A stretch of DNA of 8,999 nucleotides from Betaproteobacteria bacterium (lineage in GTDB: Bacteria; Pseudomonadota; Gammaproteobacteria; Burkholderiales; SG8-41), in the NCBI GenBank assembly GCA_021300125.1, contig JAJTHX010000238.1, positions 1-8,999 of the forward strand, written 5' to 3'. Positions 1 to 8,007 of this stretch are shown in pieces (within the stretch, counting starts at the first letter, position 1; each line of letters starts with the position of its first letter). The translations under genes were made by a program, and so were the position numbers. The notes under the pieces are model-generated. The model had not been told where the DNA came from, did no database searches, and worked only from the letters and a program-made list of their open reading frames with translations.

Positions 1-789
1 CAGTTTGTGCCCGACAACCGCGGCGGCGCCGGCGGCAATCTCGGCGCCGAGCTGTGCGCAAAGTCGCCGCCCGACGGCTACACGCTGTGCATGATCACCG
101 CGGCACAGGGCGTGTCGCCGGCGATCTACCGCAAGATGAATTACGACGTGGTGAAGGACCTGGCGCCGATCACGCTGATGGCCAGCCTGCCCAGCCTGCT
201 CACCGTGCACCCCAACCTGCCGGCGAAGACGGTGAAGGAACTGCTCGCACTGGCGCGTGCCAAGCCCGACGGCATGAGCTACGCCTCCACCGGCAACGGC
301 AGCAGCCCGCACATGCTGATGGAAATGTTCAAGTTCATGACCGGCGTGAAGATGGTGCATGTGCCGTACAAGGGCCAGGCGCCGGCCGTGGTGGACCAGA
401 TGTCCGGCCAGGTGCAGCTCGCCTTCAACACGGCGATCACGGTGCTGCCGCAGATCGAGGCCAGGCGGCTGCGCGCGATCGCGGTGTCCACCCTGCAGCG
501 CTTCCCGCCGATGCCCGACCTGCCGACGGTGGATGAAGCCGGCGTCAAAGGCTTTGACGGCGGGTCCTGGCAGGGCGTGGGCGCACCGGCGGCGACACCG
601 CCCGACATCATCCGCCGCGTCAACACGCTGCTGGTGACCGAACTGAAAACCCCGGCCATGCGCGAGCAGATGATCAAGCGCGGCGCGCTGGTCTCGGCCA
701 ATTCGCCCGAGGAATTCAGCGCCTTCATCCGCGCCGAGATCACCAAATGGACCAAGATCGCCAAGGCGGGAAATATCACCATTGACTGA
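1..789 (+). CDS. Bug/TctC-family periplasmic solute-binding protein (5' truncated by window edge)
   Basis: The reading frame is open from base 1 and gives 262 residues to the TGA at 787-789. Bug proteins are usually about 320 residues, so roughly the first 60, including the signal peptide, lie outside the window. Visible family hallmarks are DNRGGAGGNLG at residues 5-15, PPDGYT at 23-28, a YASTGNGSSPHM segment near residue 91 and VPYKG at 121-125. In this family the N-terminal Gly-rich loop and the PDGYT strand line the pocket that binds carboxylated ligands. Such proteins work in the periplasm, either with TctAB-type permeases or as orphan sensors and binders; no permease is visible here. 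The 3' end overlaps the next gene by 8 bp, which suggests joint translation with a class II aldolase. The ligand cannot be read from sequence. The family call is secure; the specificity is unknown. Confidence 0.93.
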   Translation, partial: QFVPDNRGGAGGNLGAELCAKSPPDGYTLCMITAAQGVSPAIYRKMNYDVVKDLAPITLMASLPSLLTVHPNLPAKTVKELLALARAKPDGMSYASTGNGSSPHMLMEMFKFMTGVKMVHVPYKGQAPAVVDQMSGQVQLAFNTAITVLPQIEARRLRAIAVSTLQRFPPMPDLPTVDEAGVKGFDGGSWQGVGAPAATPPDIIRRVNTLLVTELKTPAMREQMIKRGALVSANSPEEFSAFIRAEITKWTKIAKAGNITID

Positions 790-1525
790 AGCCGCTTCAG
801 CCGAGGCCCAGGCCCGCCTTGACCTTGCCGCAGCCCTGCGCACTGCCTCGCGCATGGGGTTGGGCGAGGGCATCTGCAACCATTTCAGCGCGGAGGTGCC
901 GGGGCGCCCCGGCCACTTCCTGATCAATCCGCAGGGGCTGCACTGGTCCGAGGTCACGCCGGCGGACCTGGTGCTGCTCGATGCGCAGGGACGCAAGCTC
1001 GCCGGCCGCCACGAAGTCGAACCCACCGCCTTTTTCATCCACGGCGCCGCCCATCGCAGCAAGCCCACGGCGAAGTGCGTGCTGCACACCCACATGCCCT
1101 TTGCCACCACGCTGACCGTGGTGCTCGGCGGACGTCTGGAACCGGTGAGTCAGACCGCACTCAAGTTCCACGGCCGCGATGCCTATGACGATGCGTACAA
1201 CGGCCTTGCGCTCGATGCCGCCGAGGGCGAGCGCATCGTCTCTGGCCTCAGCAACGCCGACATCCTGTTTCTGGCCAACCACGGCGTGATCGTCACCGGT
1301 CCGCGCATCGATGTCGCCTTTGACGATCTGTACTACCTGGAACGCGCCTGCCAGCTGCAGGTGCTGGGCAGCACCACCGGCATGCCGCTGCGCCTGGTGC
1401 CGGAGGCCGTCGCGAAGAAGACCGCGCACCAGATGCGCGGCGATGACACCCAGGCACGCCTGCACTTCACCGCCCTGAAGCGGCTGCTCGACCGCGACGA
1501 ACCGGGCTGGGACCGGGCGGACTGA
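782..1525 (+). CDS. Class II aldolase/adducin family protein
   Basis: A 247-residue cytoplasmic protein of the zinc-dependent class II aldolase/adducin fold (L-fuculose-phosphate aldolase and L-ribulose-5-phosphate epimerase relatives). Expected zinc ligands are visible: H102 and H104 in the HTH motif and H167 in ANHG. E80 falls where fuculose-phosphate aldolase has its catalytic glutamate. NHFS at 33-36 and the NPQGLHWSEVTPADLV segment from residue 49 are also typical. I chose the TTG at 782, which overlaps the upstream gene by 8 bp, because family homology begins before the first in-frame ATG at 854 (M25). AAGGCGGG at 763-770 is a plausible but distant ribosome binding site. Many proteobacterial members of this subgroup are poorly characterised and act as decarboxylases or aldolases of unknown substrate; the link to a Bug binding protein suggests catabolism of an imported organic acid. 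Family secure, substrate unknown. Confidence 0.9.
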   Translation: MTEAASAEAQARLDLAAALRTASRMGLGEGICNHFSAEVPGRPGHFLINPQGLHWSEVTPADLVLLDAQGRKLAGRHEVEPTAFFIHGAAHRSKPTAKCVLHTHMPFATTLTVVLGGRLEPVSQTALKFHGRDAYDDAYNGLALDAAEGERIVSGLSNADILFLANHGVIVTGPRIDVAFDDLYYLERACQLQVLGSTTGMPLRLVPEAVAKKTAHQMRGDDTQARLHFTALKRLLDRDEPGWDRAD

Positions 1526-1549
1526 ATCCACCGCGGCAACGCGCAGCGC

Positions 1550-1783
1550 TCAGTGGTAGACCACCGGCAGGTTGAGCAGCACGCTGAAATTGTCGAGGAA
1601 GGCGTCGATGTGCTCGGTCGAGGCTTCCTCGCCGGCCGCCTGGTTCATCGCCTCGGCGAATTTGTCGGCGACATCGCCCTGGAAAAACGTGCCGCGCGAG
1701 CTGCGCTTGTCGACCAGTTCCAGGCCCTGGGCGCCGGGGTATTCCGCCACGTAGTATTGCTCGCTGTTGTAGACGATGCGCAT
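1550..1783 (-). CDS. DUF3567 family protein
   Basis: A small acidic 77-residue protein, MRIVYNSEQYYVAEY at the N terminus and NLPVVYH at the C terminus, with GLELVDKRSSRGTFF in the middle (residues 20-34). From memory this matches DUF3567, a short single-domain family found mainly in Betaproteobacteria and without a known function. It has no signal peptide, membrane segment or cysteines, so it is probably cytoplasmic. The middle and C-terminal half (about 36-70) looks helical. The start is well fixed by AAAGGAG with 5 nt spacing. Its stop lies 24 bp from the stop of the convergent aldolase gene, and an 87-bp gap with an AT-rich patch separates it from the exporter gene upstream on the same strand, so it probably has its own promoter. 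The family assignment is from recalled pattern, not a search. Confidence 0.85.
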   Translation of the reverse strand: MRIVYNSEQYYVAEYPGAQGLELVDKRSSRGTFFQGDVADKFAEAMNQAAGEEASTEHIDAFLDNFSVLLNLPVVYH

Positions 1784-1788
1784 CTCCG

Positions 1789-1795
1789 CTCCTTT
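1789..1795 (-). promoter_or_regulatory. Strong Shine-Dalgarno of the DUF3567 gene
   Basis: On the minus strand AAAGGAG lies 5 nt before the ATG at 1783. It is the best ribosome binding site in the window and fixes the start of the small gene. It suggests a well-translated product. Confidence 0.8.
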
Positions 1796-1809
1796 CGTTA
1801 AGCCATTGA

Positions 1810-1840
1810 TTTATATGGTAAAAAATAAAATCCATGACCA
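1810..1840 (-). promoter_or_regulatory. Putative promoter region of the DUF3567 gene
   Basis: An AT-rich patch (about 1806-1835) stands out in GC-rich surroundings just upstream of the DUF3567 gene. Read on the minus strand, TATAAA at 1815-1810 is a good -10 candidate about 27 nt before the start codon. The -35 region is weak: GTCATG lies at 17-bp spacing. This is inference from base composition and position only. Confidence 0.4.
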
Positions 1841-1870
1841 AGGATGAGATGGGGCGGCCCGTGCCCGATT

Positions 1871-2767
1871 TCAAGAGGCGCGGCGGCGCTGGCAGATCGC
1901 GATGCCGGACAGGATCAGGGCAAGGCCGGCGTAGGCGGTGGCGGGCGGGTGCTCGCCCATGATCCACAGGCCGAGCATCACCGCGACACCCGGGCTCAGG
2001 TAGTTCACCAGCGACATGAAGCTCGGTCCCGCGGAACGGATCAGCTGGAAATAGAGCACCGTCGCCAGGGCGGTCGGCACCACACCCAGCCACACCACCG
2101 CGGCACTGGATGCCGCGCGCGGATCGAGCTGCCAGGGCCGGTCCAGCCACAGCGCGGCGGGCACCACGAACAGGCTCGCCACCAGCAGCGTGGCCGCGGC
2201 CGACACCAGGATGTCGCCCTTGATCATCAGCCGCGTCAGCACGCTCTGCAGCGCATAACACAGCGCACCGCCCAGCACCGCGATCTGCGACACGATGCGC
2301 AGCGTGTCGCCGCCCAGACCGGCCAGCGCATCCGGTCCCATCAGCAGCACGATGCCGCAGAATCCCGCGGCAAAACCCAGCGCGCGGTTGCGTGTCATGC
2401 CTTCTCCGGCGATCAGGAAATGCGCCAGCACCAGCGTCGACAGCGGCATGAACGCCATCAGGATGCCGGCGAGCGCGCTTTCCACCACCTGCTGCCCCCA
2501 GGTGATCAGATAAAAGGGAATCGCGTTGCCGATCAGCGCGATCACCACATAGGGCCACCAGTGGCGCCCCGGCGCCGGCAAACGCCGGCCGCTGGCATAG
2601 ACAAACACCAGCAGCACCAGCGCCGCCACCCCGACGCGCCCTGCGACGATGGTCAGCGGCGGCAGGCTCGACACCGCGATGCGGTTGAACATGAATGAAG
2701 AGCCCCACATCGCGACCAGCGCGAGCAGGAGCAGCCAGTCGTTGAGCGTGCGTTGATGGCCAGCCAT
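1871..2767 (-). CDS. EamA/DMT-superfamily membrane exporter
   Basis: A 298-residue inner-membrane protein with ten predicted hydrophobic segments (about 11-29, 38-57, 71-90, 94-116, 129-145, 157-178, 187-207, 221-240, 249-270, 276-292), arranged as two EamA repeats. WGSSF at 21-25 and the second-half NYLSP at 255-259 are typical of the drug/metabolite transporter superfamily, whose members export amino acids, metabolites or drugs. The protein ends in the basic tail RRRAS, expected on the cytoplasmic side. The start is the ATG at 2767; the ribosome binding site is weak (AAGGCG, 12 or more nt away). Length and topology are normal. A 194-bp gap with a hairpin separates it from the oxidase gene upstream, so it may be transcribed separately. 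The substrate cannot be inferred. Confidence 0.9.
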   Translation of the reverse strand: MAGHQRTLNDWLLLLALVAMWGSSFMFNRIAVSSLPPLTIVAGRVGVAALVLLVFVYASGRRLPAPGRHWWPYVVIALIGNAIPFYLITWGQQVVESALAGILMAFMPLSTLVLAHFLIAGEGMTRNRALGFAAGFCGIVLLMGPDALAGLGGDTLRIVSQIAVLGGALCYALQSVLTRLMIKGDILVSAAATLLVASLFVVPAALWLDRPWQLDPRAASSAAVVWLGVVPTALATVLYFQLIRSAGPSFMSLVNYLSPGVAVMLGLWIMGEHPPATAYAGLALILSGIAICQRRRAS

Positions 2768-2828
2768 TGTCGGGGATGCGCCTTGTGGGTTCTGTTTGGA
2801 CCGCTGATGAATGGCAACTGATGATCAC

Positions 2829-2849
2829 AGGCCCGGCACTGCCGGGCCT
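2829..2849 (-). terminator. GC-rich hairpin, possible terminator after the multicopper oxidase gene
   Basis: AGGCCCGGC (2829-2837) and GCCGGGCCT (2841-2849) are perfect inverted arms: 9 bp of stem around a 3-nt loop. It lies downstream of the oxidase stop codon and upstream of the exporter start, both on the minus strand. Neither strand has a good run of T after the stem: TT then CACTC on plus, none on minus. So it is not a classical intrinsic terminator; it could be an mRNA 3'-end stabiliser or a Rho-assisted end. The hairpin is seen directly; its role is inferred. Confidence 0.4.
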
Positions 2850-2851
2850 TC

Positions 2852-2956
2852 ACTCATGACGCATCAGCCATCACCCTTCACTCTTTACTCTTTACTCTTT
2901 ACTCTTTACTCTTGATACTTGACTCTTCAGTCCTGACTCTCGACTCTTCAGTCATC
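2852..2956. repeat. Phased heptanucleotide array, 15 units, consensus ACTCTT(C/T/G)
   Basis: Fifteen consecutive 7-bp units can be laid out without a gap from 2852 to 2956. The core (2880-2907) is four identical ACTCTTT copies; the flanks are degenerate, for example ACTCATG, ACGCATC, AGCCATC and ACCCTTC to the left, and ACTCTTG, ATACTTG, ACTCTTC, AGTCCTG, ACTCTCG, ACTCTTC and AGTCATC to the right. Position 1 is A and position 4 is C in all fifteen units, and position 6 is T in fourteen. On the minus strand the unit reads as a purine-rich GAGTAAA type. The array starts 2 bp from the hairpin at 2829-2849 and ends 5 bp before the stop codon of the oxidase gene. It fills most of the 194-bp gene-free gap; the rest of the gap (2768-2828) shows no recognised element. 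The function of such arrays is unknown to me. Confidence 0.9.
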
Positions 2957-2961
2957 GCGGA

Positions 2962-4377
2962 TCACTGGATTCTAACGCTCGCCATCATCCCGCCCTGCTG
3001 GTGCGCCAGCACATGGCAGTGGAACATCCAGTCGCCGGGGTTGTCGGCCACGAAAGCGATCTCCACACGCTCGCGCGGCGCCAGCAGCGCGGTGTCGGCC
3101 CACTCACGCAGCGGTGCGGGTTTGCCGTTGCGGCTGAGAATGCGGAAGGCGATGCCGTGAATGTGGATCGGGTGATGCCAGGCGGTATCGTTGTGCAGCG
3201 TCCACAGCTGGTGGCTGCCCAGCTTCAGCGTCAGCATCGGCCGGTGGTCATGCTCGCGCCGGGCCACGCCGTTGACAGTCCAGGCAATGCCGTGCTCGCG
3301 CACCAGCTGCTGGATGCCGAGGCGCCGCCCCTCGAATTCGGCCTCGCGCAGGCCGCCCATCGCGCCGCCCTCGAAACGGATGTCCTGGCGCTGCGCCCGC
3401 GCAGGATCAGGCTCGGACAGCGGGTTCGGCGGCAGCGTCAGCGGTGCGGCCGAGGGTTTCCCGCGCAGCGGCGCTTCGTCCCGGTACACCAGCTCCATCA
3501 CCCGCAATTCGCGCGGATAGAAAGTGTCGGCGACGACGAAACGTTCGCCCGGTTTTCCCATGCAGTCGAGCATCAGGTCAGCGCGCATGCCCGGCCCGAG
3601 TGCCACGCCCGCCCCCATCGCATGCGGCGCCACCGGATGGCCGTCGAGCGCGATCACCTGTGGCGAGTGACCGTCGAACTTCAGGCGGAAAATGCGCGCG
3701 GTGGCCGCGTTGATCAGGCGCAGCCGGATGCGCTCGCCGCTGCGCACGGCGAACTCGCCGCCAACCGGCGTGAACCGGCCGTTGACGGTGACGGTGTTGC
3801 CGATGCGGCCGCCGTGTGTGAGGTCGAAACGGTTGCTGTCGTAATCGGCGACTTCGGTCGCGCCCTTGTCCAGCCGCCAGTCGGAAAGTACCCAGGTCTC
3901 GTCGCGGTCCACCTCCGGTGGCTGCGCTTCATCAACGATCAGCGCGCCGTAGAGTCCGCGCGCGACCTGTTCGTGCGAACGTTCGTGCGGGTGGTACCAG
4001 TAGGTGCCGGCGTCAGGCAGCACGAACGCGTAGAGAAACTCGCCGCCGGGCGCGACCGGCTTCTGCGTCAGGTGCGGCACGCCGTCCATCGCGTTGGGCA
4101 GGCGGATGCCGTGCCAGTGCACCGTGGTCGCCTGCGGCAGGGCATTGGCCAGCACCACGCGCAGTAAATCGCCCTGGCGCGCACGCAGCAGCGGCCCCGG
4201 CACGCGGCTGTCGTAGGTCCACACTTCCGTCTGCGGATATTCCGGCGGTACCAGTTGCTGCCGCGACACCGAGGCCCGCAGCACCCGTGCCGGCGTGGAG
4301 CCCGTCGGAACGGCACAGGCCGGCAGCAGCAGGCCTGCGCCGGCGGTGGCGATGAACTGGCGACGCGTAACGGACAT
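2962..4377 (-). CDS. Multicopper oxidase (CueO/CopA-like) with Tat signal
   Basis: A 471-residue periplasmic, laccase-like oxidase built of cupredoxin domains. It oxidises a substrate such as Cu(I), other metals or phenols at a type 1 copper and reduces O2 to water at a trinuclear cluster. All four copper motifs are intact: HWHG (H87, H89), WYHPH (H129, H131), HPIHIHG (H402, H405, H407) and HCHVLAH (H453, C454, H455, H459), with M464 ten residues after C454 as the likely axial type 1 ligand. The N terminus has a Tat-type RRQF (5-8), a hydrophobic stretch and LPAC (18-21), a possible lipobox. Only the ATG at 4377 puts the RR motif near the N terminus, although its Shine-Dalgarno is poor. There is no Met-rich insert like that of CueO, and no copper-resistance neighbour (copB, copZ, cueR) is visible. 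Family certain; physiological substrate unknown. Confidence 0.95.
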   Translation of the reverse strand: MSVTRRQFIATAGAGLLLPACAVPTGSTPARVLRASVSRQQLVPPEYPQTEVWTYDSRVPGPLLRARQGDLLRVVLANALPQATTVHWHGIRLPNAMDGVPHLTQKPVAPGGEFLYAFVLPDAGTYWYHPHERSHEQVARGLYGALIVDEAQPPEVDRDETWVLSDWRLDKGATEVADYDSNRFDLTHGGRIGNTVTVNGRFTPVGGEFAVRSGERIRLRLINAATARIFRLKFDGHSPQVIALDGHPVAPHAMGAGVALGPGMRADLMLDCMGKPGERFVVADTFYPRELRVMELVYRDEAPLRGKPSAAPLTLPPNPLSEPDPARAQRQDIRFEGGAMGGLREAEFEGRRLGIQQLVREHGIAWTVNGVARREHDHRPMLTLKLGSHQLWTLHNDTAWHHPIHIHGIAFRILSRNGKPAPLREWADTALLAPRERVEIAFVADNPGDWMFHCHVLAHQQGGMMASVRIQ

Positions 4378-4383
4378 CGGTCC

Positions 4384-4389
4384 ATTATC
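4384..4389 (-). promoter_or_regulatory. Possible -10 element of the oxidase gene
   Basis: On the minus strand GATAAT (4389-4384, five of six matches to TATAAT) ends 7 bp from the A of the oxidase start codon. No good -35 is seen at 16-18 bp. If used, transcription would begin at or next to the ATG, giving a leaderless message. This would fit the lack of a clear Shine-Dalgarno. Inference only. Confidence 0.25.
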
Positions 4390-4413
4390 GCAGCACTGCA
4401 GCGCGGCCGGTGA

Positions 4414-5835
<1,422 letters not shown>

Positions 5836-5867
5836 AGCGTTAATTCATAACTCATTGTTTTAAATGA

Positions 5868-6395
5868 CTATTTTTTGCTGTCGCGTTTGACCGCCGTCAA
5901 CTCCGCCCAGCAGCGCAGGGCCTCCGCCATCGGCGGCGCCTCACCGCCGTAACCACTCGCAGCAACGACCTCGGCATTGGGCACACGCCCGCCGCGGTGC
6001 AGGAACAGTCCCTTCACATAGGCGTGCGCGCACAGCTCGCCGCCGCGCTCGAAGGTCTGCTCGATATAGATGTATTTCTCGTCCCAGGTCAGCAGGCGCG
6101 TCACCAGTTCGAAGCGGTCGAAGGGTTCGAGCGAGCGCAGGTAGGTGATTTCCGCGGCGGCAAGCACCGGCATCCAGCGCCGGCGGCGCATTTCGCCGAG
6201 CAGCCCGGCCTGCGCAGTGAGGTGCAGACGGCCGAGGTCCATGAACGTCAGGTAACGCCCGTTGTTCATGTGCCCGTTGAGGTCGAGGTCGCTGGGCAGC
6301 ACGCGGAAATTGAGCCGCGACGCCTCGAAAATGCCCCGCCGCTGCAGCCGTCGCAGCCGCCACAGCAGCAGCAACAGGCGCAGGTACAGGTTCAC
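5868..6395 (-). CDS. Acyl-CoA thioesterase-like protein (4HBT hot-dog fold, THEM6-like)
   Basis: A 175-residue protein with the hot-dog thioesterase signature at 35-49: SDLDLNGHMNNGRYL, in which D36 or D38 is the probable catalytic acid and GHMNN the conserved loop. These enzymes hydrolyse acyl-CoA or other acyl thioesters. The sequence resembles the THEM6-like group rather than classical YbgC. Residues 1-20 are unusual: leucine-rich with interspersed arginines (MNLYLRLLLLLW then RLRRLQRR), probably a membrane-associated amphipathic or short hydrophobic segment. The start is a GTG at 6395, 6 bp after the dedA stop and with no clear Shine-Dalgarno, so translation may depend on coupling to dedA. 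The C terminus ends in SKK, whose AAAAAA codons form the T tract seen at 5871-5876 on plus. Substrate unknown; fold assignment firm. Confidence 0.87.
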   Translation of the reverse strand: MNLYLRLLLLLWRLRRLQRRGIFEASRLNFRVLPSDLDLNGHMNNGRYLTFMDLGRLHLTAQAGLLGEMRRRRWMPVLAAAEITYLRSLEPFDRFELVTRLLTWDEKYIYIEQTFERGGELCAHAYVKGLFLHRGGRVPNAEVVAASGYGGEAPPMAEALRCWAELTAVKRDSKK

Positions 6396-6401
6396 GGCAG
6401 A

Positions 6402-7040
6402 TCAGGACGCGCGGCGGTGGCGCAGGATTTCAATCACGCCGGGCATGATCGACAGGATGATGATGCCGAGGATGACCAGCGACAGGTTGTCCTTGATCAC
6501 CGGCAGGTTGCCGAAGAAATAGCCGGCGTAGCCCAGCGACACCACCCACAGGATCGCGCCAGTGACGTTATAGAAGGCGAACTTCGAATAGGTCATGCTC
6601 GCCGCGCCGGCGACGAAGGGGGCGTACGTGCGCACGATCGGCACGAAGCGGGCGATGATGATGGTCTTGCCGCCATGCCGTTCGTAAAAGGCGTGCGCGC
6701 GCTGCAGGTGCTTCGGATTCAGCCAGCGTGACTGCTGCTGGCTGAACACGCGCGGCCCGACATAGCGGCCGAAGGCGTAGTTGACGGCATCGCCGAGGAT
6801 CGCGACGATGATCAGCAGCACCACCATCAGGTGCACGTTCATGCCGCCCGCGGCGGCGATGGCGCCGGCGACGAACAGCAGCGAGTCGCCGGGCAGGAAC
6901 GGCGTCACCACCAGCCCGGTCTCGCAGAACACGATCAGGAACAGGATCAGGTAGATCCAGGGGCCATAGGCGGCAACCAGCGCCTGCAGGTGCTCGTCGA
7001 GGTTGACGAAGAAGTCAACAAAGAGCGCAAAGAGCTCCAT
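6402..7040 (-). CDS. DedA family membrane protein
   Basis: A 212-residue inner-membrane protein of the DedA (SNARE-associated/VTT domain) family. Members act in envelope homeostasis, and some flip undecaprenyl phosphate or other lipids using the proton motive force. The key charged residues reported as essential in E. coli YqjA/YghB have counterparts here: E40 in FCETG, D52 in [10 protein letters not shown], and R131 and R137 in the [16 protein letters not shown] segment (130-145). Hydrophobic segments lie at about 25-60, 70-88, 138-150 and 155-205, with re-entrant loops expected. The start ATG at 7040 is 7 bp after the secF stop and lacks a strong Shine-Dalgarno, so coupling with secF translation is likely. 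The next gene, a thioesterase, begins 6 bp after its stop. Family certain; the transported lipid is inferred from relatives. Confidence 0.93.
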   Translation of the reverse strand: MELFALFVDFFVNLDEHLQALVAAYGPWIYLILFLIVFCETGLVVTPFLPGDSLLFVAGAIAAAGGMNVHLMVVLLIIVAILGDAVNYAFGRYVGPRVFSQQQSRWLNPKHLQRAHAFYERHGGKTIIIARFVPIVRTYAPFVAGAASMTYSKFAFYNVTGAILWVVSLGYAGYFFGNLPVIKDNLSLVILGIIILSIMPGVIEILRHRRAS

Positions 7041-7047
7041 CGCCGGA

Positions 7048-7995
7048 TCAGACGGTCGCGCCGTCCTCGGTGGCCGTCTTCGGCTTCTCCGGCTTGACCA
7101 GGTCGTCGCGCTTGAGGCCCAGCCACATCAGCAGCGGGCTGCCGACGAGCACCGAGGAGTAAATGCCGAAGCAGATGCCGATGGTCAGCGCCAGCGCGAA
7201 ATAGAACAGGGTTTCGCCGCCGAAGATCAGCATCGAGCACACCATGAGCTGTGTCGAACCGTGGGTAATGATGGTGCGCGACATGGTCGAGGTGATTGCG
7301 GCGTCGATGACATCGGGCACCGAGTGGTTGCGGAACTGGCGGCTGCGGAAATTCTCGCGGATCCGGTCCATCACCACCACCGATTCGTTGACCGAATAGC
7401 CGAGGATGGCGAGGATCGCCGCCAGCACCGGCAACGAAAATTCCCAGCCGAACAGCGAGAAACAGCCGAGGATGATCACCACGTCATGCAGGTTGGCGAT
7501 GATCGCGGAAACGCCGAACTTCCACTCGAAGCGCAGCGCGAGGTAGCCGACGATGCCCAGCGACACGAACAGCAGCGCCAGCGCGCCGCTCTCCAGCAGC
7601 TCCTTGCCAACCTGCGGCCCGACGAATTCGACGCGCTGCAGGACCACGCCGGGATCCATCTGGCGCAGCTCGGCCATCACCTGCTCCGAGAGCTGGGCGC
7701 TGGTCAGCCCCTCCTTCACCGGCAGGCGGATCAGCACGTCGCGCGCAGTGCCGAAATTCTGCACGGCGGGTTCACTGAAACCGAGCTTGATCATGCGTTC
7801 GCGGATCGGGTCCAGTTCAGGCGCCTGCTGGTAAGTCACCTCGATCACGGTGCCGCCGGTGAAGTCGACGCCGAGGTGCAGGCCCTTGGTGGCCAGCGAG
7901 CCCACTGCGACAAAAAAGGTGATCAGCGAGATGATGTTGAAAAACAGCGCATAGCGCATGAAGGGGATGCTTTTACTGATGCGGAAGAATTCCAT
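7048..7995 (-). CDS. secF: Protein translocase subunit SecF
   Basis: A 315-residue RND-type membrane protein that, with SecD, uses the proton motive force to pull translocating proteins out of SecYEG on the periplasmic side. It has TM1 at about 15-35, the signature LGVDFTGGT at 41-49 opening the periplasmic P4-like domain, VEFVGPQVG at 122-130 leading to TM2, LHDV at 169-172, and the TM4 motif [17 protein letters not shown] at 199-215. The acidic residue at the position of E. coli D213 is glutamate (E204). The tail after TM6 is charged (KRDD, KPEKPK). AAGGGGA lies 5 nt before the ATG and overlaps the secD stop codon, so the two are translationally coupled. Length is normal (E. coli SecF is 323 residues). 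Confidence 0.97.
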   Translation of the reverse strand: MEFFRISKSIPFMRYALFFNIISLITFFVAVGSLATKGLHLGVDFTGGTVIEVTYQQAPELDPIRERMIKLGFSEPAVQNFGTARDVLIRLPVKEGLTSAQLSEQVMAELRQMDPGVVLQRVEFVGPQVGKELLESGALALLFVSLGIVGYLALRFEWKFGVSAIIANLHDVVIILGCFSLFGWEFSLPVLAAILAILGYSVNESVVVMDRIRENFRSRQFRNHSVPDVIDAAITSTMSRTIITHGSTQLMVCSMLIFGGETLFYFALALTIGICFGIYSSVLVGSPLLMWLGLKRDDLVKPEKPKTATEDGATV

Positions 7996-8000
7996 CGCGA

Positions 8001-8007
8001 TCCCCTT
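8001..8007 (-). promoter_or_regulatory. secF Shine-Dalgarno overlapping the secD stop codon
   Basis: On the minus strand TAAGGGGATCGCGATG contains the secD stop (TAA, 8008-8006), the AAGGGGA ribosome binding site and the secF ATG at 7995. The overlap favours coupled translation of the two subunits, which work together in one complex. Confidence 0.75.

Noticed and set aside
1526..1549. Search for a terminator between the convergent aldolase and DUF3567 genes
   Set aside because: The 24-bp gap holds no convincing hairpin with a T tract.
1834..1962. A 42-codon plus-strand frame beginning MTKDEMGRPVPDFKRRG after an AT-rich tract
   Set aside because: It has no Shine-Dalgarno, its 3' two thirds overlap the exporter gene antisense, and the later residues are arginine and glycine noise.
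2852..2956. The repeat array as a CRISPR
   Set aside because: Units are 7 bp, directly adjacent and degenerate. There are no 20-40 bp repeats with unique spacers and no cas genes nearby.
5852..5876. Possible intrinsic terminator of purB: TCATT and AATGA arms followed by a T6 tract
   Set aside because: The stem is only 5 bp and nearly all A-T with a 6-nt loop, and the T tract is explained by lysine codons of the convergent thioesterase gene. Too weak to annotate.
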